The translations under genes were made by a program, and so were the position numbers. Source: Bolinopsis microptera (lineage: Eukaryota > Ctenophora > Tentaculata > Lobata > Bolinopsidae). From it: a stretch of DNA of 64,000 nucleotides. Positions 1 through 11,491 of this stretch are shown piece after piece (position 1 is the stretch's first letter; each line of letters starts with the position of its first letter). The notes beneath the pieces were generated by a model. The model was not told the origin of the DNA. It saw only the letters and a list, made by a program, of their open reading frames with translations, and made no database searches. The stretch covers positions 18,584,103 through 18,648,102 of the forward strand of contig NC_087072.1 in assembly GCF_026151205.1 (NCBI RefSeq), in the 5' to 3' direction.

Positions 1-1430
1 CCTGGAAATTTCATCTTCAAAAACTGAAAATTGGACAGAATTTGGGACAACATGATTTTGCAATTTTCTTCGAGATTTTGAATTCCAATACCTCAATTTG
101 GTTTCGTACCATCATCAATTAACTGACTAATTGGTTTGTGGGCAAAAAATTCATCCAATCTGTCAAATTTGTGTTCAGAAATTTTCATATTTGAAAATGG
201 GACAGACTTTGGAAAATACACATTTTCGTTTTGTCAAACTTTCTGCTGTGAGCTTCCTCTGACCGAAATCAAACTTCCAGCACCTCAATCGTGTCATTTG
301 TCATCTATAGTTGACTGACTAATTGGTTGCAGGTGATAATTTCGGTCAAAACTGTAAAATTTCGGTCCTGGAAATTTCATCTTCAAAAACTGAAAATGGG
401 ACAGAATTTGGGACAACATGATTTTGCAATTTTCTTCGAGATTTTGAATTCCAATACCTCAATTTGGTTTCGTACCATCATCAATTAACTGACTAATTGG
501 TTTGTGGGCAAAAAATTCATCCAATCTGTCAAATTTGTGTTCAGAAATTTTCATATTTGAAAATGGGACAGACTTTGGAAAATACACATTTTCGTTTTGT
601 CAAACTTTCTGCTGTGAGCTTCCTCTGACCGAAATCAAACTTCCAGCACCTCAATCGTGTCATTTGTCATCTATAGTTGACTGACTAATTGGTTGCAGGT
701 GATAATTTCGGTCAAAACTGTAAAATTTCGGTCCTGGAAATTTCATCTTCAAAAACTGAAAATGGGACAGAATTTGGGACAACATGATTTTGCAATTTTC
801 TTCGAGATTTTGAATTCCAATACCTCAATTTGGTTTCGTACCATCATCAATTAACTGACTAATTGGTTTGTGGGCAAAAAATTCATCCAATCTGTTAAAT
901 TTGTGCTCAGGAATTTTCATATTTGAAAATGGGACAGACTTTGGAAAATGCACATTTTCGTTTTGTCAAACTTTCTGCTGTGAGCTTCCTCTGACCGAAA
1001 TCAAACTTCCAGCACCTCAATCGTGTCATTTGTCATCTATAGTTGACTGACTAATTGGTTGCAGGTGATAATTTCGGTCAAAACTGTAAAATTTCGGTCC
1101 TGGAAATTTCATCTTCAAAAACTGAAAATGGGACAGAATTTGGGACAACATGATTTTGCAATTTTCTTCGAGATTTTGAATTCCAATACCTCAATTTGGT
1201 TTCGTACCATCATCAATTAACTGACTAATTGGTTTGTGGGCAAAAAATTCATCCAATCTGTCAAATTTGTGTTCAGAAATTTTCATATTTGAAAATGGGA
1301 CAGACTTTGGAAAATACACATTTTCGTTTTGTCAAATTTTCTGCTGTGAGGTTCCTCCGACCGAAATCAAACTTCCAGCACCTCAATCGTGTCATTTGTC
1401 ATCTATAGTTGACTGACTAATTGGTTGCAG
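1..1430. repeat. 366-bp tandem satellite, about four copies
   Basis: The same sequence recurs with a period of 366 bases (unit starts near 1, 367, 733 and 1099) with only a few substitutions between copies. Each unit is itself a dimer: its two halves of about 183 bases share the blocks CTGACTAATTGGTT, ATGGGACAGA and a CCTCAAT segment, but are clearly diverged, so this is a higher-order repeat. It ends near 1430 in a degraded partial unit. It lies just upstream of the first TPR-like exon that can be seen, so it is probably intronic. The identical 60-codon ORF found in every copy is a by-product of the repetition. Confidence 0.95.
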
Positions 1431-1569
1431 TTGAGAAATTCGGTCAAAAAACTGAAAATGGGACAGAATTTGGGACTCAGGGATGTTTCATCAAAATCAT
1501 AGTTTTATTCGTCCACTGCATGATGTGAAGTTTAACTGCGTCCTGGAGTCAAGTAGAATCGTATAGAAG

Positions 1570-1632
1570 CTAAAACGTCTAGTGTCTACACAATCTAAAA
1601 CGTCTACACAATCTAAAACGTCTACACAATCT
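1570..1632. repeat. 18-bp tandem repeat, three units
   Basis: The unit CTAAAACGTCTACACAAT occurs twice in perfect tandem (1595-1630), and a first unit with a 5-6 base insertion precedes it. The rest of 1431-1702 is satellite tail and unremarkable intron ending in the acceptor before 1703. Confidence 0.85.
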
Positions 1633-1702
1633 GGCCATACCGCCAAAGCACGACATACTCAACAGGTCGGATAAAATCCATTGTTTACAACGTTTTTCAC
1701 AG

Positions 1703-3909
1703 GAACTGCAGAGGTCTACAGAGCAGGCGCACACGCGAAACGTGGAAACGAACACGGATATGACAACCCTGGACCAGTTCACTAATACAGGTGACACACC
1801 AACTGCTTCAGTGAAACCCACAGCTTCTGCTTCAGTGAAACCTACAGCATTGGCAGGTAAGATGAAATGACCCAAAAATTGCGTTTGTTTATCGGGCAGA
1901 ATTGGACAGGGGTGGGTGTTTATGGTATTTTATGATTGAACTACGGATATAACAAGTAATAGGTAGGTTTTGGTGTAACAAACAAAACCATCCTCAGGAT
2001 TGAGCACCCCTACAGCAGCAGTGAGACCCACCAGTATAGCCCCGGACATACCTCCTCGCATGGCCACTGTCACCCCCACCACCAGTGTCCACATCTCCAC
2101 CTCCTCCCCCCTCCTTCTACCCAACGTTACTGGCAGTATCGCCACCACGCAGGTGCATAATACATATCCAGTCAGCATTAAATGCAATATTCCTCCCAGT
2201 ATTCGTAATATTGTAAACTGTAAATACTTAATACCCGCAGCTCATCAGCTCATAGCAATTAAATATAATGTCTTCTCCAGGTATCGTCCAGTAGTGTACA
2301 AGGGGGACAAAGTGAATCCTCCTCCTCCTCACGACTTGACACTGAAGTTACTACTGGAGAAGTACGTGCCATGCTCCGCAGTTCTCCTCGCGTCTCCAGC
2401 CGTGGTGATGATCCTTCCTCCCGTGTTTCAAGCAGAGGAGACGAGCCTGTATCTTCTGCCGGGTACAAACGAGCTCGGTGTGACGTAGAGGACGACGACG
2501 GAGAACAGCCAGGACCGAGCACTAAGATCGCAATGGTGACGAGCAGCGCCCACGTGCAACACATCTCCGAGTCCACATCTGAGGTGTCCCAGTCGACTGG
2601 TTCGGACTTGTGTGTGGTGAGCGCAGTGTCACAAAGCTCCTCAAAACAACCTGTATCTAGACACACTGCGGGATCCCTGGTTAGCAGTTCCGAGCATGAT
2701 ATGGCTGCTTCATCTTCTTTTGATAGCATAATGTCCGACTCTGCAGCTGTCACTTCTAGCGAGGTATCTACCATTTATCATACTTCGATTACTCTTGCTT
2801 TCTATTTCCAGTTATTACTTCATCTTAACATTCTATTTTGTTGACGTTGATTTAAGCGATTCTTGTGAAAACTTAAATCATCCTGTAATCAGGATATGAT
2901 CACATTTTAAAGTTCAGAGATAATATCTAAGTTTCCTTTACAGGCTGGTGCAACAGTTGATCGTGATTTGGTGATCGAAACAAATGAGGCAACCCCAGCT
3001 GCACGTGGGCTTACCATGATAACGGATGACGCTAACGAGGACGAGCTGATGGGGGAGGCTCACGTGACTAGTCATGTGACCAGTCAGGGTCACGTGACTA
3101 GTCAGTCCGACAGGGACAACGACGATGTTCAGATAATTGAGATTGCTAGTGATTCTGAAGGTAATTATTAATTAATTATGCTGCTATAATGATTATTTTG
3201 CAAGTAGATATAACATATTCTGATACCCCATTCTAATTGATAGATTTGCTCTAACAGTATCTCCCTTCCTGCAAGGAAGTACAGGTGACAGTAGTAATGA
3301 TGAAGAGGAGGACGTGTATTCCGGATTAGAGGAAGTTGAGGAGGACTCCAAACAACTTCAATTCTCATTCGTCCAATCTTCTGGCACTGACCCTGTCCTG
3401 GATATCATGCCTGATTCGGTATGTTCAATATTTTCAGTGAGCCTCAGTTTGAGAAATACTTCTATTCCTGTGTTGTTCAAATTTACTTAAAATTCCGTCA
3501 GTTAAATGTATCATTTCAGGATGACCACGAGTCGCTGCTGGACGAGGCCCGGCCAGGTGAGGTTCCAGAGACCACCTCAAGTACAGTCAGCACAACCAGT
3601 ACCAGCAACACGTCCCTCCGCTCTCTCCGTCCAAATGAGACTCCCTGGGCTCATCTCGCTGCCAGCGCCTCTTCTCCTTCCACATCAGGTTTGTTAAATC
3701 ATCGGATCTATAATCTGTAAAGGTGTAATACTGTTCTAGTGTAAAGTGTGACAAAACCTTTACCAAATGTTGTAATGTACTAAGAACGTTTAAAGTTATA
3801 AAAGTTTATTTTAAATTCATCTTTTTCAGACACCACAACGCAAGCTGCCTCATCAAGCAATGTGCGCGGCATACGGAGAATAAAACGGCAACCTCCCAAA
3901 AAGGATTAA
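1703..3909 (+). CDS. TPR: Nucleoprotein TPR-like, C-terminal exons
   Basis: Seven exons join in frame: 1703-1856, 1998-2152, 2281-2763, 2944-3160, 3276-3418, 3520-3688 and 3830-3909 (TAA). All have GT-AG borders and matching phases. The product is a Ser/Thr/Pro-rich tail followed by an acidic tail. Several stretches follow the order of the vertebrate TPR C-terminus: a Gln/Thr stretch (TEQAHTRNVETNTD), PTAAVRPTS and VTPTTSVH, a basic-acidic KRARCDVEDDD patch, an acidic DDVQIIEIASDSEG segment resembling DDVIVIDSDDE, an EEEDVYSGLEEVEED run, and a short basic end (RGIRRIKRQPPKKD). TPR forms the nuclear basket of the nuclear pore, with a long N-terminal coiled coil and a disordered acidic tail. 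The coiled-coil exons must lie left of the window. The family assignment rests on low-complexity similarity plus order, so it is good but not certain. The exon structure is more secure than the name. Confidence 0.65.
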
Positions 3910-4016
3910 AGAAAAGAAACATGCTTTGTTATTTATTGAACTTTCAAACCTGATTGCAGGTTAAAATTTGCGTGAAAGTCTTTTTTGCTTTAAGCTGGCC
4001 CATTGTACATGATTTA

Positions 4017-4363
4017 AATAAAGATCGTATTGAACATACTTTAAGGATTTAAATGGCGAGGAAGATCTATTCCAGAATTGCATTTCTTTGAACTGAAGCA
4101 CTTTCGATCGAGTGATAACCGATTCGTGCAGTGCTCTGGGCTTCAAAGCGCGGTTTTCAACATTTTTAAGTGATGTTGATTTATCTGTTATGACTAAAAC
4201 CAGCTGAAATTGTATTGATGCCCAACTTTACTTAACATTGATTACTGTTAATCGAACATGGCTGTGCTGAATTTCCCTTGCAACTTGAACTGTTGTTAAT
4301 GAAATGCTTAATAAGATATAATGAGATACTTTTGCAATGTAAGAATACTCTGTTTTAAATAAA
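4017..4363 (+). terminator. Polyadenylation signals of the TPR-like gene
   Basis: AATAAA occurs at 4017-4022 and again at 4358-4363, 110 and 450 bases after the stop codon. Either could end the transcript. No other gene lies between them. Confidence 0.5.
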
Positions 4364-4539
4364 GATATTCCATTTTGACAATTGTTGTTCAAACTGTTGC
4401 CGTTCCTATGAAGTTGGCGTCAAGGTTAACTGTGATAGTAAACGCTGATCCGTATCTCTTGCTGACGCCAGGTACCAGGACAACTGGGTGGGTCCGAGGT
4501 TACGGGGTACTCGACCTTGGACCGTTTGTGCTGGCTCAT

Positions 4540-6210
4540 TATTTCTCTCGCCCAAAAATTATCACGTGATTTGGGTTTTTACGGTTTAACAGCCGAACAA
4601 AACAGTCTTACTTTTGACCTTAGTCCTAACCCTTTCCATAACCCCGAAGCTAACCTAAAAATCAAATTCCTTTTTCAGCCTGTCACAGTTCTTTGTCAAT
4701 AACTCCTCGGGTAAGCATTTTAACCCTCCGTTATGTGGAGGTGATTCGGAATCACTATCAGCGTCCAAAATACATCGATAGATTTTTATAATTTGGGTGA
4801 GCGATTTAGCGCTTTGTGTTCAGTGTTGGGCATATTTCAATTTTCAATTCTTTTTTATTTCCTTAGAATCTGTTTATTCCTTTGTCTGGGGACCTCAGCC
4901 TTATCTGAACATAAAAAGATCGAAGATGCGGTGAAATGACAGGCTTAGCGCCGCCCAGTTAGTTTGCGGCTTGGGAAGACTAAGAGCACTATGAAATGAC
5001 TGATGTCGCGATACCTGATTTTGTGGCTATTTGCCGCGCACTTCACTCTTGCATGCCGCGGCAAGGAGAGCAAATAAAATGTGGCCGTGGAGCAAATAAA
5101 TAAAATGCGAATTATAAATGATAAATGTTTGTGCCACGCTTACTTAGCTTACTGGGCCGCGCTCAGCCTGTCATTCCGCCAATGAACATAATAGCCTGGG
5201 GTCCTCAGGTAATTACTTAGCTTGCTCAGTTTCACGAAAAGAACGCCGCTCATAAGGATATCCGAGCGCGCTTGGTAAAGGCCACTGCATGCTGAAACTT
5301 CACCTGACCATGAGCGTTTGCTTGTCCATTGATATTTTTAATGGACTAGCCCGGCGCGCGCTACTTCGAAGAAATTTAAACGAGTAACATCCGTCAACAC
5401 CAAGCTGCGAAGGATTGACATCGTCATGTTAAAAATAAATAAGTGATATGTGATAATATATCTATTATAATAGATAGTGCGCCATCGACAGTGAGCCGCG
5501 CGTGCCGACTGTAAGATAATTTTTTAGCGCTAATTTCGGCCAGCACAAAATTCTTAAAACAAATGCGTATTGACAATTGAGTAACCTTCCCTTGATCTAA
5601 TTTTAACAAAAATTGGTTTGCTTACACAGCTTACTCATAGGCTTCACATTAACATAGCCATGTGTATACGCGTACTTAACTGCCTTCGGCCGCTCCTACT
5701 AAATCGCTCGCCCAAATTTTAAGAAAATTCTTGTGAAAAGGCCCTTTGGGCATGAAAGTGATCCAGATCGGTGTATTTTTGGACGCTGATTCCGAATCAC
5801 CCCACATGACATAGGGTAAAAATGCTTTCACGGAGAGTTATGGGCAAAAAACCATTTTGGTCACGTGACATGCTAGTAAAACATGAATTCGATTGTTTAG
5901 GGCTCATGGGTAGGGTTAGGGTTGTGGTACGGGTTATGGTTAGCTTCGGGCTTATGGTTAGGGTTTGGGTTGGGATTCCGGATTAGGGTTTATGTAAAAC
6001 CGTTTTGTACGGCTGCAAAACCATAAAAACCAAAGTCACGTAAAATTTTTGGGCGAGCGAATTAGTAAAAGCCCATTAATAGAGATTAGGCGGAATGACA
6101 GGCTGAGCGCGGCCCACTAAGATTAGGGTTTCTGTAAAACCGTTTTGTACGGCTGCAAAACCATAAAAACCAAAATCACGTGAAATTTTTGGGCGAGCGA
6201 ATTAGTAAGA
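4540..6210. repeat. Mosaic of inverted-repeat element ends
   Basis: No gene is visible. The left end (CTCGCCCAAAAATT near 4547, followed by a CACGTGATTTGGGTTTTTACGG-like arm) reappears inverted at 6010-6060 and again at 6150-6200, each ending in GGGCGAGCGAATTAGTAA. The arm also carries TAACCCTAACC-like blocks near 4630, matched by the inverted GGTTAGGGTT run at 5905-5990. This gives a telomere-like look but belongs to the inverted repeat. A partial third copy of that block sits near 39805-39860. The likely reading is one or more non-autonomous DNA elements with a nested insertion. Confidence 0.6.
4882..5211. repeat. Foldback element (AATGACAGGCT family)
   Basis: The left arm (GGGGACCTCAG ... 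AATGACAGGCTTAGCGC, 4884-4960) is matched by an inverted right arm (GGGCCGCGCTCAGCCTGTCAT ... CTGGGGTCCTCAG, 5152-5211). The same arm occurs alone near 6086-6118 and at 37303-37385 in an intron of the alpha-actinin-like gene, so it is a dispersed family. Confidence 0.6.
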
Positions 6211-6924
6211 GCCGCCTTCGGCGGTCGCGCGCTACTGCAAGCGAGACTGCGAGAGGGCTTTGGTTAGAGCAACTCATAGACTTACAATTGTAGATTTACA
6301 ACCTACCAGGACGCGCGCCGAGTTGGACTCGTCGACCGTCCTGTATGAAACAAATATTTTACGAGTATCACCCGTTAAACTTACAAAGAAAGTGTCCACA
6401 AAATTTAAAGCATATCCAACCATCAAACATTATGTTAAGCTAAAAGCAGCGTAATTTGCCCCATTTTCATTACTCTAGACTATATCAACTTCGTTATCCA
6501 CCAAATTTTTCGGACAGTTAATTGTGAAAGCCCTATTGGAAGGTCTTCAAAAATTTTCAGAATAATCTCATTCAAGGAACAAAAGCAAAAAGATATTATG
6601 ACAAAATAAAACAACAAAAATCAACGAATTTGTCAAATCACGCGACTTTTACACCTACTTTAACATTTAACTCCAAAAGCCGCGCACCATCAAATATGGC
6701 ACTTACAACCTAGGCGAAACTCACTGATCATTCCAAAAAGGTATGAAAAATTTAGTACTGTGAAAATTCTCACATTCTCTAGTTAATTGACGATGTCAAT
6801 TCATGGCAGCTCGGCGCGGCACAGTAGCGCATCTCGCCGATCTAGCATGTCGCTGTGAGAAGCCCTATTGAGTGCGCGGCGCGGCACAGTAACGCATCGC
6901 GCTACAAATTCTCTAGAAAACAAT
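6211..6924. other. Intergenic, no gene seen
   Basis: The stretch holds only short unconvincing ORFs. It has two short GC-rich patches (CGGCGCGGCACAGTA near 6813 and 6878) that repeat each other, and is otherwise AT-rich. Confidence 0.5.
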
Positions 6925-7206
6925 TGTATCACGTGGTGACCCGCACTGTCGCTTCACCATTCACTATAGTTGATAGTATCGTCTTCGACGATACAGGGGG
7001 AGCCGCGCAGTTCGTGCGCGGCGGGTCATACAACGTATGACAAGAAAACAATGGTTCAGAAATTTTGAAAATCCGAGCATGTTTATTTTTATCGTGCACC
7101 CTTGTCATACTTGTCATACGTTGTATGACCCGCCGCGCACGAGTGCGCGGCTCCCCCTGTATCGTGGAAACTATAGTGAAACGACAATGGGGGTCATGAC
7201 GTGATA
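6925..7206. repeat. Large imperfect hairpin / foldback element
   Basis: An inner perfect-looking arm (GGGGGAGCCGCGCA ... CATACAACGTATGACAAG, about 6990-7043) is inverted at about 7109-7164. The symmetry continues outward with gaps: GTATCACGT at 6925 pairs with ACGTGATAC at 7206, with CACTATAGTT and GTCATGACC-like blocks between. The loop is about 65 bases. It looks like a young foldback transposable element. The stretch 7207-7663 that follows shows no gene. Confidence 0.8.
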
Positions 7207-7689
7207 CGAGTGCACCCTTGACCCTAGTAATAATCCATTTTTTAAAAGTAATTGTTTTAAAGTAATTGTGAAGATAATATAATATAAAAATTGAAAGTAT
7301 AGATTTGTGCACTTTAACCTTAAATACTTACCATAAAAATCAAAATTAGCATTTACAAATGTACACAGAACGGTACAAATTTAATCACCACCGCCAGTAA
7401 CGCATCACGCTACAAGCGAGGCAAGTGCTACGAAGTAGCGCGAGCTGGGCTAGTCCACGTCTATTAACAGTGGCAAATGGACAACAATTTCGTGCGCTCT
7501 GCTCTCGGATTTAGCATTTTCGTGAACACCGTTCGCACGAACATCTGAACATCTGAATATAGATGATGATATATATAATATAAGATATTACAAATTATTA
7601 TACATTACAATTACGTATTTGAAATTTGGATACAAAGTGTTATATTGCCTTTTGGGATTGTCTGATATCTATTATATTAGAATTGATTA

Positions 7690-7720
<31 letters not shown>

Positions 7721-7721
<1 letters not shown>

Positions 7722-7842
7722 GGGGGACCCCCAACCCATGTAGCTGAGACACCTCACAGCAAGTAGACCAAAGTGGCTCTTGCTTGTGAAAGGTGCGTCA
7801 ACTACCCGCCGAAGCGGTGGGTTGGGAGTCCCCCCTGGGATC
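7721..7842. other. GC-rich hairpin at the 3' end of the PHD-RT element
   Basis: GGGGGGACCCCCAACCCA (7721-7738) is matched by the inverted TGGGTTGGGAGTCCCCCC (7825-7842) with one mismatch, closing a loop of about 86 bases. It sits directly at the element's 3' terminus, beside the homopolymer, where a reverse-transcriptase recognition structure would be expected. The stop codon of the ORF is 69 bases away. Confidence 0.7.
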
Positions 7843-7910
7843 ATTTCGTCCGTAAAATTATATACAACATAAAATAGTACAGTAAAATATCAAAATTTAC
7901 ATAAACAAAT

Positions 7911-10900
7911 CTAGGAGACCTCAAAGCTCGTCTTCTGGGGGATGAGGTTGAAGGAGATGTCATGCAGTTCAAGATGCTGGGCCGTTGATCTTCCTCTGAT
8001 TCCTCTTAGTGCAATGAGTGTACTTCTTAACAGATCAAATCTGAATCGTGTTCTGATATGATTTTTGACTTGGCTCTTGGCTTCTTTTTTATGGTCAGCT
8101 ATCATCTCAGAGACACGATCTACAAATACAGTGCATAGGGGTCCCATACCTCCAGAGGTTGTGAAGACTAGAGGGACACAGGATCCTTTCTCTGACTGAA
8201 GTACTCTCTCTTCATACAAATCTTTCTTTTCTTTCTCGTGATCTTTATAGATCTTATCTAGCGTCTTAAATGTGTTTGTGTCACAGTTAGGATGTGTGAC
8301 CCTAATGTCAAAGAATGTTCTTTCAAAGGGTGCATACAATCCGACAGCTGCAACATCAAGACGGGCTTCATCCTGGGTGTTGGTCTTTCTTGAGAAGGAG
8401 CTTGGTTGGACTGACAGGAGTGCTGGTTCTATCCTTACATCTTTACACTTTGCTTATCGGAGGAAGAAAGCAGCAGTATCTCTAATAGCGTTGTGGCGCA
8501 TGCTAACGTATCCGCCTAGTTTACAGTCAAGGGCGTGGTAGATACTGTTAACATTTCCACAAGCACATTTAGAGGGCACTCCTTGGATCTTCCAACCATA
8601 CCTTAAGCGTATGCTGTCTTGGAACTCCTGCCTGTTCAGAACATAGTTGAGGTCTTTCAGTGGTAGTGTCGAAAGCCATGTTGAGGCTCCCTTCTCTCTT
8701 GCTTGGTCTAAGTGGTTCTTTAGTTGATGATCTGATTCTTTGTGGAGCACCTTGAACCTTTGAGAGAGAAACTCCTCTTTCTGTTTCCTCAGTTCTTCTT
8801 TCTTTTCTTTTATCTTGCCCATGTCCAGCTTGGTGATATCCGGGTCTTGTTGGTTGATCAAACTCACATGGTCTTTAGTTACCGCTACTGAGTAAGCATA
8901 TTCACGGGATGTTATTCTGACAGGATTGATGATGCCTAGCCCGCCACAACGAACAGGAAGTTCGAGGATATCTCTCTCGTGCTGGTTGACTGGACGACCG
9001 AGGAGGGCTGGAATGAGCACATGCATGATCTTGCTCTCCAGTGGGGCAAAGTACTCTGCAATGTCAGGTATTGTTCTCATGAAGAACCTCCATCGGTGGC
9101 ATATTCCTTTGGTGAAGGCTGAATAAGCCAGCTGTGGTTCTTCAGAAGCGATATCAGCAAGTTGTTCAATATCTGTTATCCATTTCTCAACTTTTTCTTT
9201 GATGTAATCTTCCCTGTATTTCTTTGATCCTACCACTGCACCAAGGTGACGTTCTCCAGATGTCGTGATCTTAACTCCAAGATGCCCAAATAGTGTCTCT
9301 GCTACAGCCTGGTCTTTAGGATTCTTGACAATTAGAATGGTCTTTTTAGCGTTGGGATAATACCCATATCCCGGACCGATGTCACAAAGTCTATTCCACC
9401 ACTGAAGAAGTTGGATAAAGCTTCCACATGCAGAGCTGTCATCGGCGTACCACACCATGGTTGCTTCTGCATAAGCTCTGAGATCATCTATTATAGGTCT
9501 AGTGGCTATGGAGTAAAATTGCATTGCTGCAACGTCTCCTTGAGTGTTTCCTTCTTCACCCCAGATGAACTCCCCTGACTTTGACCCCGAAATGTAGAGT
9601 TTTGTCCTTGTTTGATAGGTGTTTTTAAGGAATTGGTGAAACACAGGGCAAGTTGTTGCAACAGTATCAAGGGCCTGCTCTCGGTGTAAACTATTGAATG
9701 CATTTGATGCATCAACTAGGAGAGGGCCTTGGCTGTTGTCGTTGGCAAAGTTCTCGGCCATTGAGTGAACTGCAGCCTCTATGCCTGACTCAATGCCACT
9801 ACAGGTTTGAAGAGACCCACTTGCTTCCTTTATGTGTTCTTTGATGGTTTTTGTTACGGTTTTTGTCATGATACGTCGCAAAACTTCACCGATTCCGATG
9901 GGTCTGACTCCTGGTCGCTTGTCCAAAGGAATCAATCTACTTGCAAGAAGGTCTCTGAGTATGGATGGATCGATAGTTTCTGTGCATAATCTTTTGGTGA
10001 CATCGGCTATGGCATGAGCTAGGATATCATTGGATTTTCCATAGCTCTTTGAGCATAATATATGTTTCCAACCATCAGCATCTATGAGGGTAGGGCCTCC
10101 TGAACCATGGGTGTTCTTGGCTGCAGCTTTTATAGCTTCACCATCGATTTCTTCAAACAATACAGGTTGGATATCGATTGTTGGCAGTTTTTCTGGCCCC
10201 TTACGCTTTGTTGCAGGTGGGTGTTTGTCCCGCAGCTGTCTGATTGTGTCGTCATCTATAGGAAGAATCCCAGTTCTCTTCTCATTGTCTATTAGTCGTG
10301 TGGCTTCCTTTACTTTACCCTGAAGCATTCTCCGGCAGAAAGCTTTCTTTTCATTGAACTCTTTAGTGACGTTTATCTTCTGAAGGCGGCTCTGTATCAC
10401 TTTACATTCGTTTAAGAGTTCCTCTATGTTTCCGGTATCCCATTTCTGAAGCCTTGAGATCAGATATTTGTTGTTCTCACGAGCTTTGGATCTTGCTGAT
10501 GGTTTCTGGAGGATCAGAGGGATAAATATCTGTACAAGGGAAAGTGAAACCTTCTCCCACACTGAGTCTGGGGTGAACATAGTGAACAGTCTGGTTAGCT
10601 CAAAGATGAAGTCTTTGCCAGCCTTTCCACGTGGAAGTCGCATAAAATTCTTATCCCATGTTATTATCTCTGCATACACTGTGTTGATCATTTCAGTAAT
10701 GGCTTCCTCGCTATTCATTTCTCCCCACGCCAACTTACTTTTATCCATCTTGCCTGTTTTCTTGCATTTCTGGCAAGTCCACTCGGTTGACTCTTTACTT
10801 ATAGTATCATATTGTTTCACTGAAACATTGACACATGAAATGTGGAACCATACCTGGCATTTTCCGCACTCAACCCATCTAGATGTTCTTCTCCCATCTC

Positions 10901-11129
10901 CTTTCTTGCATATTCCACATAGATCCGATTCTGAAGTGACAGGGTTTTCTTCTACCTTATCTGATTTTAGCCTTTCTGATTTTATATATTCTTCTATTTG
11001 AGTTCTTCTATCAAGTTCTTCTTTTCGAGTTCTATCGAGTTCTTCTTTTCGAGTTCTAGGAGGGGGTGTAGGAGGGGGTATAGGAGCAGAGGGCATTCTA
11101 TTATGTATTAGCATGTGTACCATATTCAT
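7911..11129 (-). pseudogene. PHD finger / reverse transcriptase / nuclease-like polyprotein, one frameshift
   Basis: The N-terminal 891 codons (11129 down to 8454) begin with Pro/Arg-rich and charged sequence, then a PHD-type zinc finger (CGICKKGDG ... WVECGKCQVWFHISC ... WTCQKC, about residues 70-125), and a reverse-transcriptase domain with a DASNAFNSLHRE block, a NTQGDVAAMQFYSI block and the catalytic WYADDSSA. A Cys-rich CACGNVNSIYHALDC motif follows near the end. The frame breaks near 8450. The next frame continues directly with DEARLDVAA, FFDIRVTH, EKEKKDLYEERVLQSE and SCVPLVFTTSGGMG to the stop at 7911, giving about 1070 residues in all. I recall this arrangement from retroelement proteins common in corals and sea anemones. 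The C-terminal D/FFDIRV/E...K pattern suggests a restriction-like nuclease, which is an inference. Only one lesion is visible, so the insertion is fairly recent. Confidence 0.8.
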
Positions 11130-11229
11130 TAACTTATAACTTATAACAAACTATTAACGATATGTTTTTGTTTTTTTTTTTGTTTTTTTTTTTGTTTTTT
11201 TTTTGTTTAAATATGCAACCTACTAAAAC

Positions 11230-11469
11230 CAATGGGGCCCTCCCCGGGGTCATTACTCTCGCATTTGCGAGAGTCGTCTCAAAGGTGTGAAAGTTATCAA
11301 CGAATTTATACCTATTTTGTCATTTTTAGACCTCTTAATCAAGGTCAATCTCTCCCAACTAATTTAGGTTCGGTAGGTAAGTATGATAGGAAAGTTCTGA
11401 AAAATTGTCAGCATGATTCATGTTCATGAACCAATTAAGATATGACATAATAATACCATTGATTTGATT
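11230..11469. other. 5' leader of the PHD-RT element
   Basis: There is no credible ORF. The segment holds GGGGCCCTCCCCGGGG (11234-11249) and the palindrome CTCTCGCATTTGCGAGAG (11257-11274), followed by AT-rich sequence up to the right target duplication. It belongs to the element because it lies inside the 22-bp repeats. Confidence 0.5.
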
Positions 11470-11491
11470 GATATCTATTATATTAGAATTG

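Larger units (their letters stand above)
7664..11491 (-). mobile_element. PHD-finger reverse-transcriptase retroelement with 22-bp target duplication
   Basis: A 22-base direct repeat (starting GATATCTATTATATTAG) lies at 7664-7685 and 11470-11491, enclosing 3784 bases. Inside, on the minus strand, are an A-rich leader (11165-11207, runs of A broken by C), one long frame-disrupted reverse-transcriptase ORF, a GC-rich hairpin, and a homopolymer of 26 A (plus strand, 7695-7720) at the junction. In the coding orientation the 3' end is therefore poly-T, not poly-A, which is unusual. Long target duplications of this kind are typical of target-primed reverse transcription. Confidence 0.75.

Noticed and set aside
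136-1416. Four near-identical 60-codon ORFs
   Set aside because: They repeat only because the 366-bp satellite repeats. Their codons follow the satellite monomer and the sequence has no protein features.
5905-5990. Interstitial telomere (GGTTAGGGTT-like run)
   Set aside because: It is the inverse of an arm near 4630 and recurs near 39810. Spacing is irregular and it behaves like part of a dispersed element.
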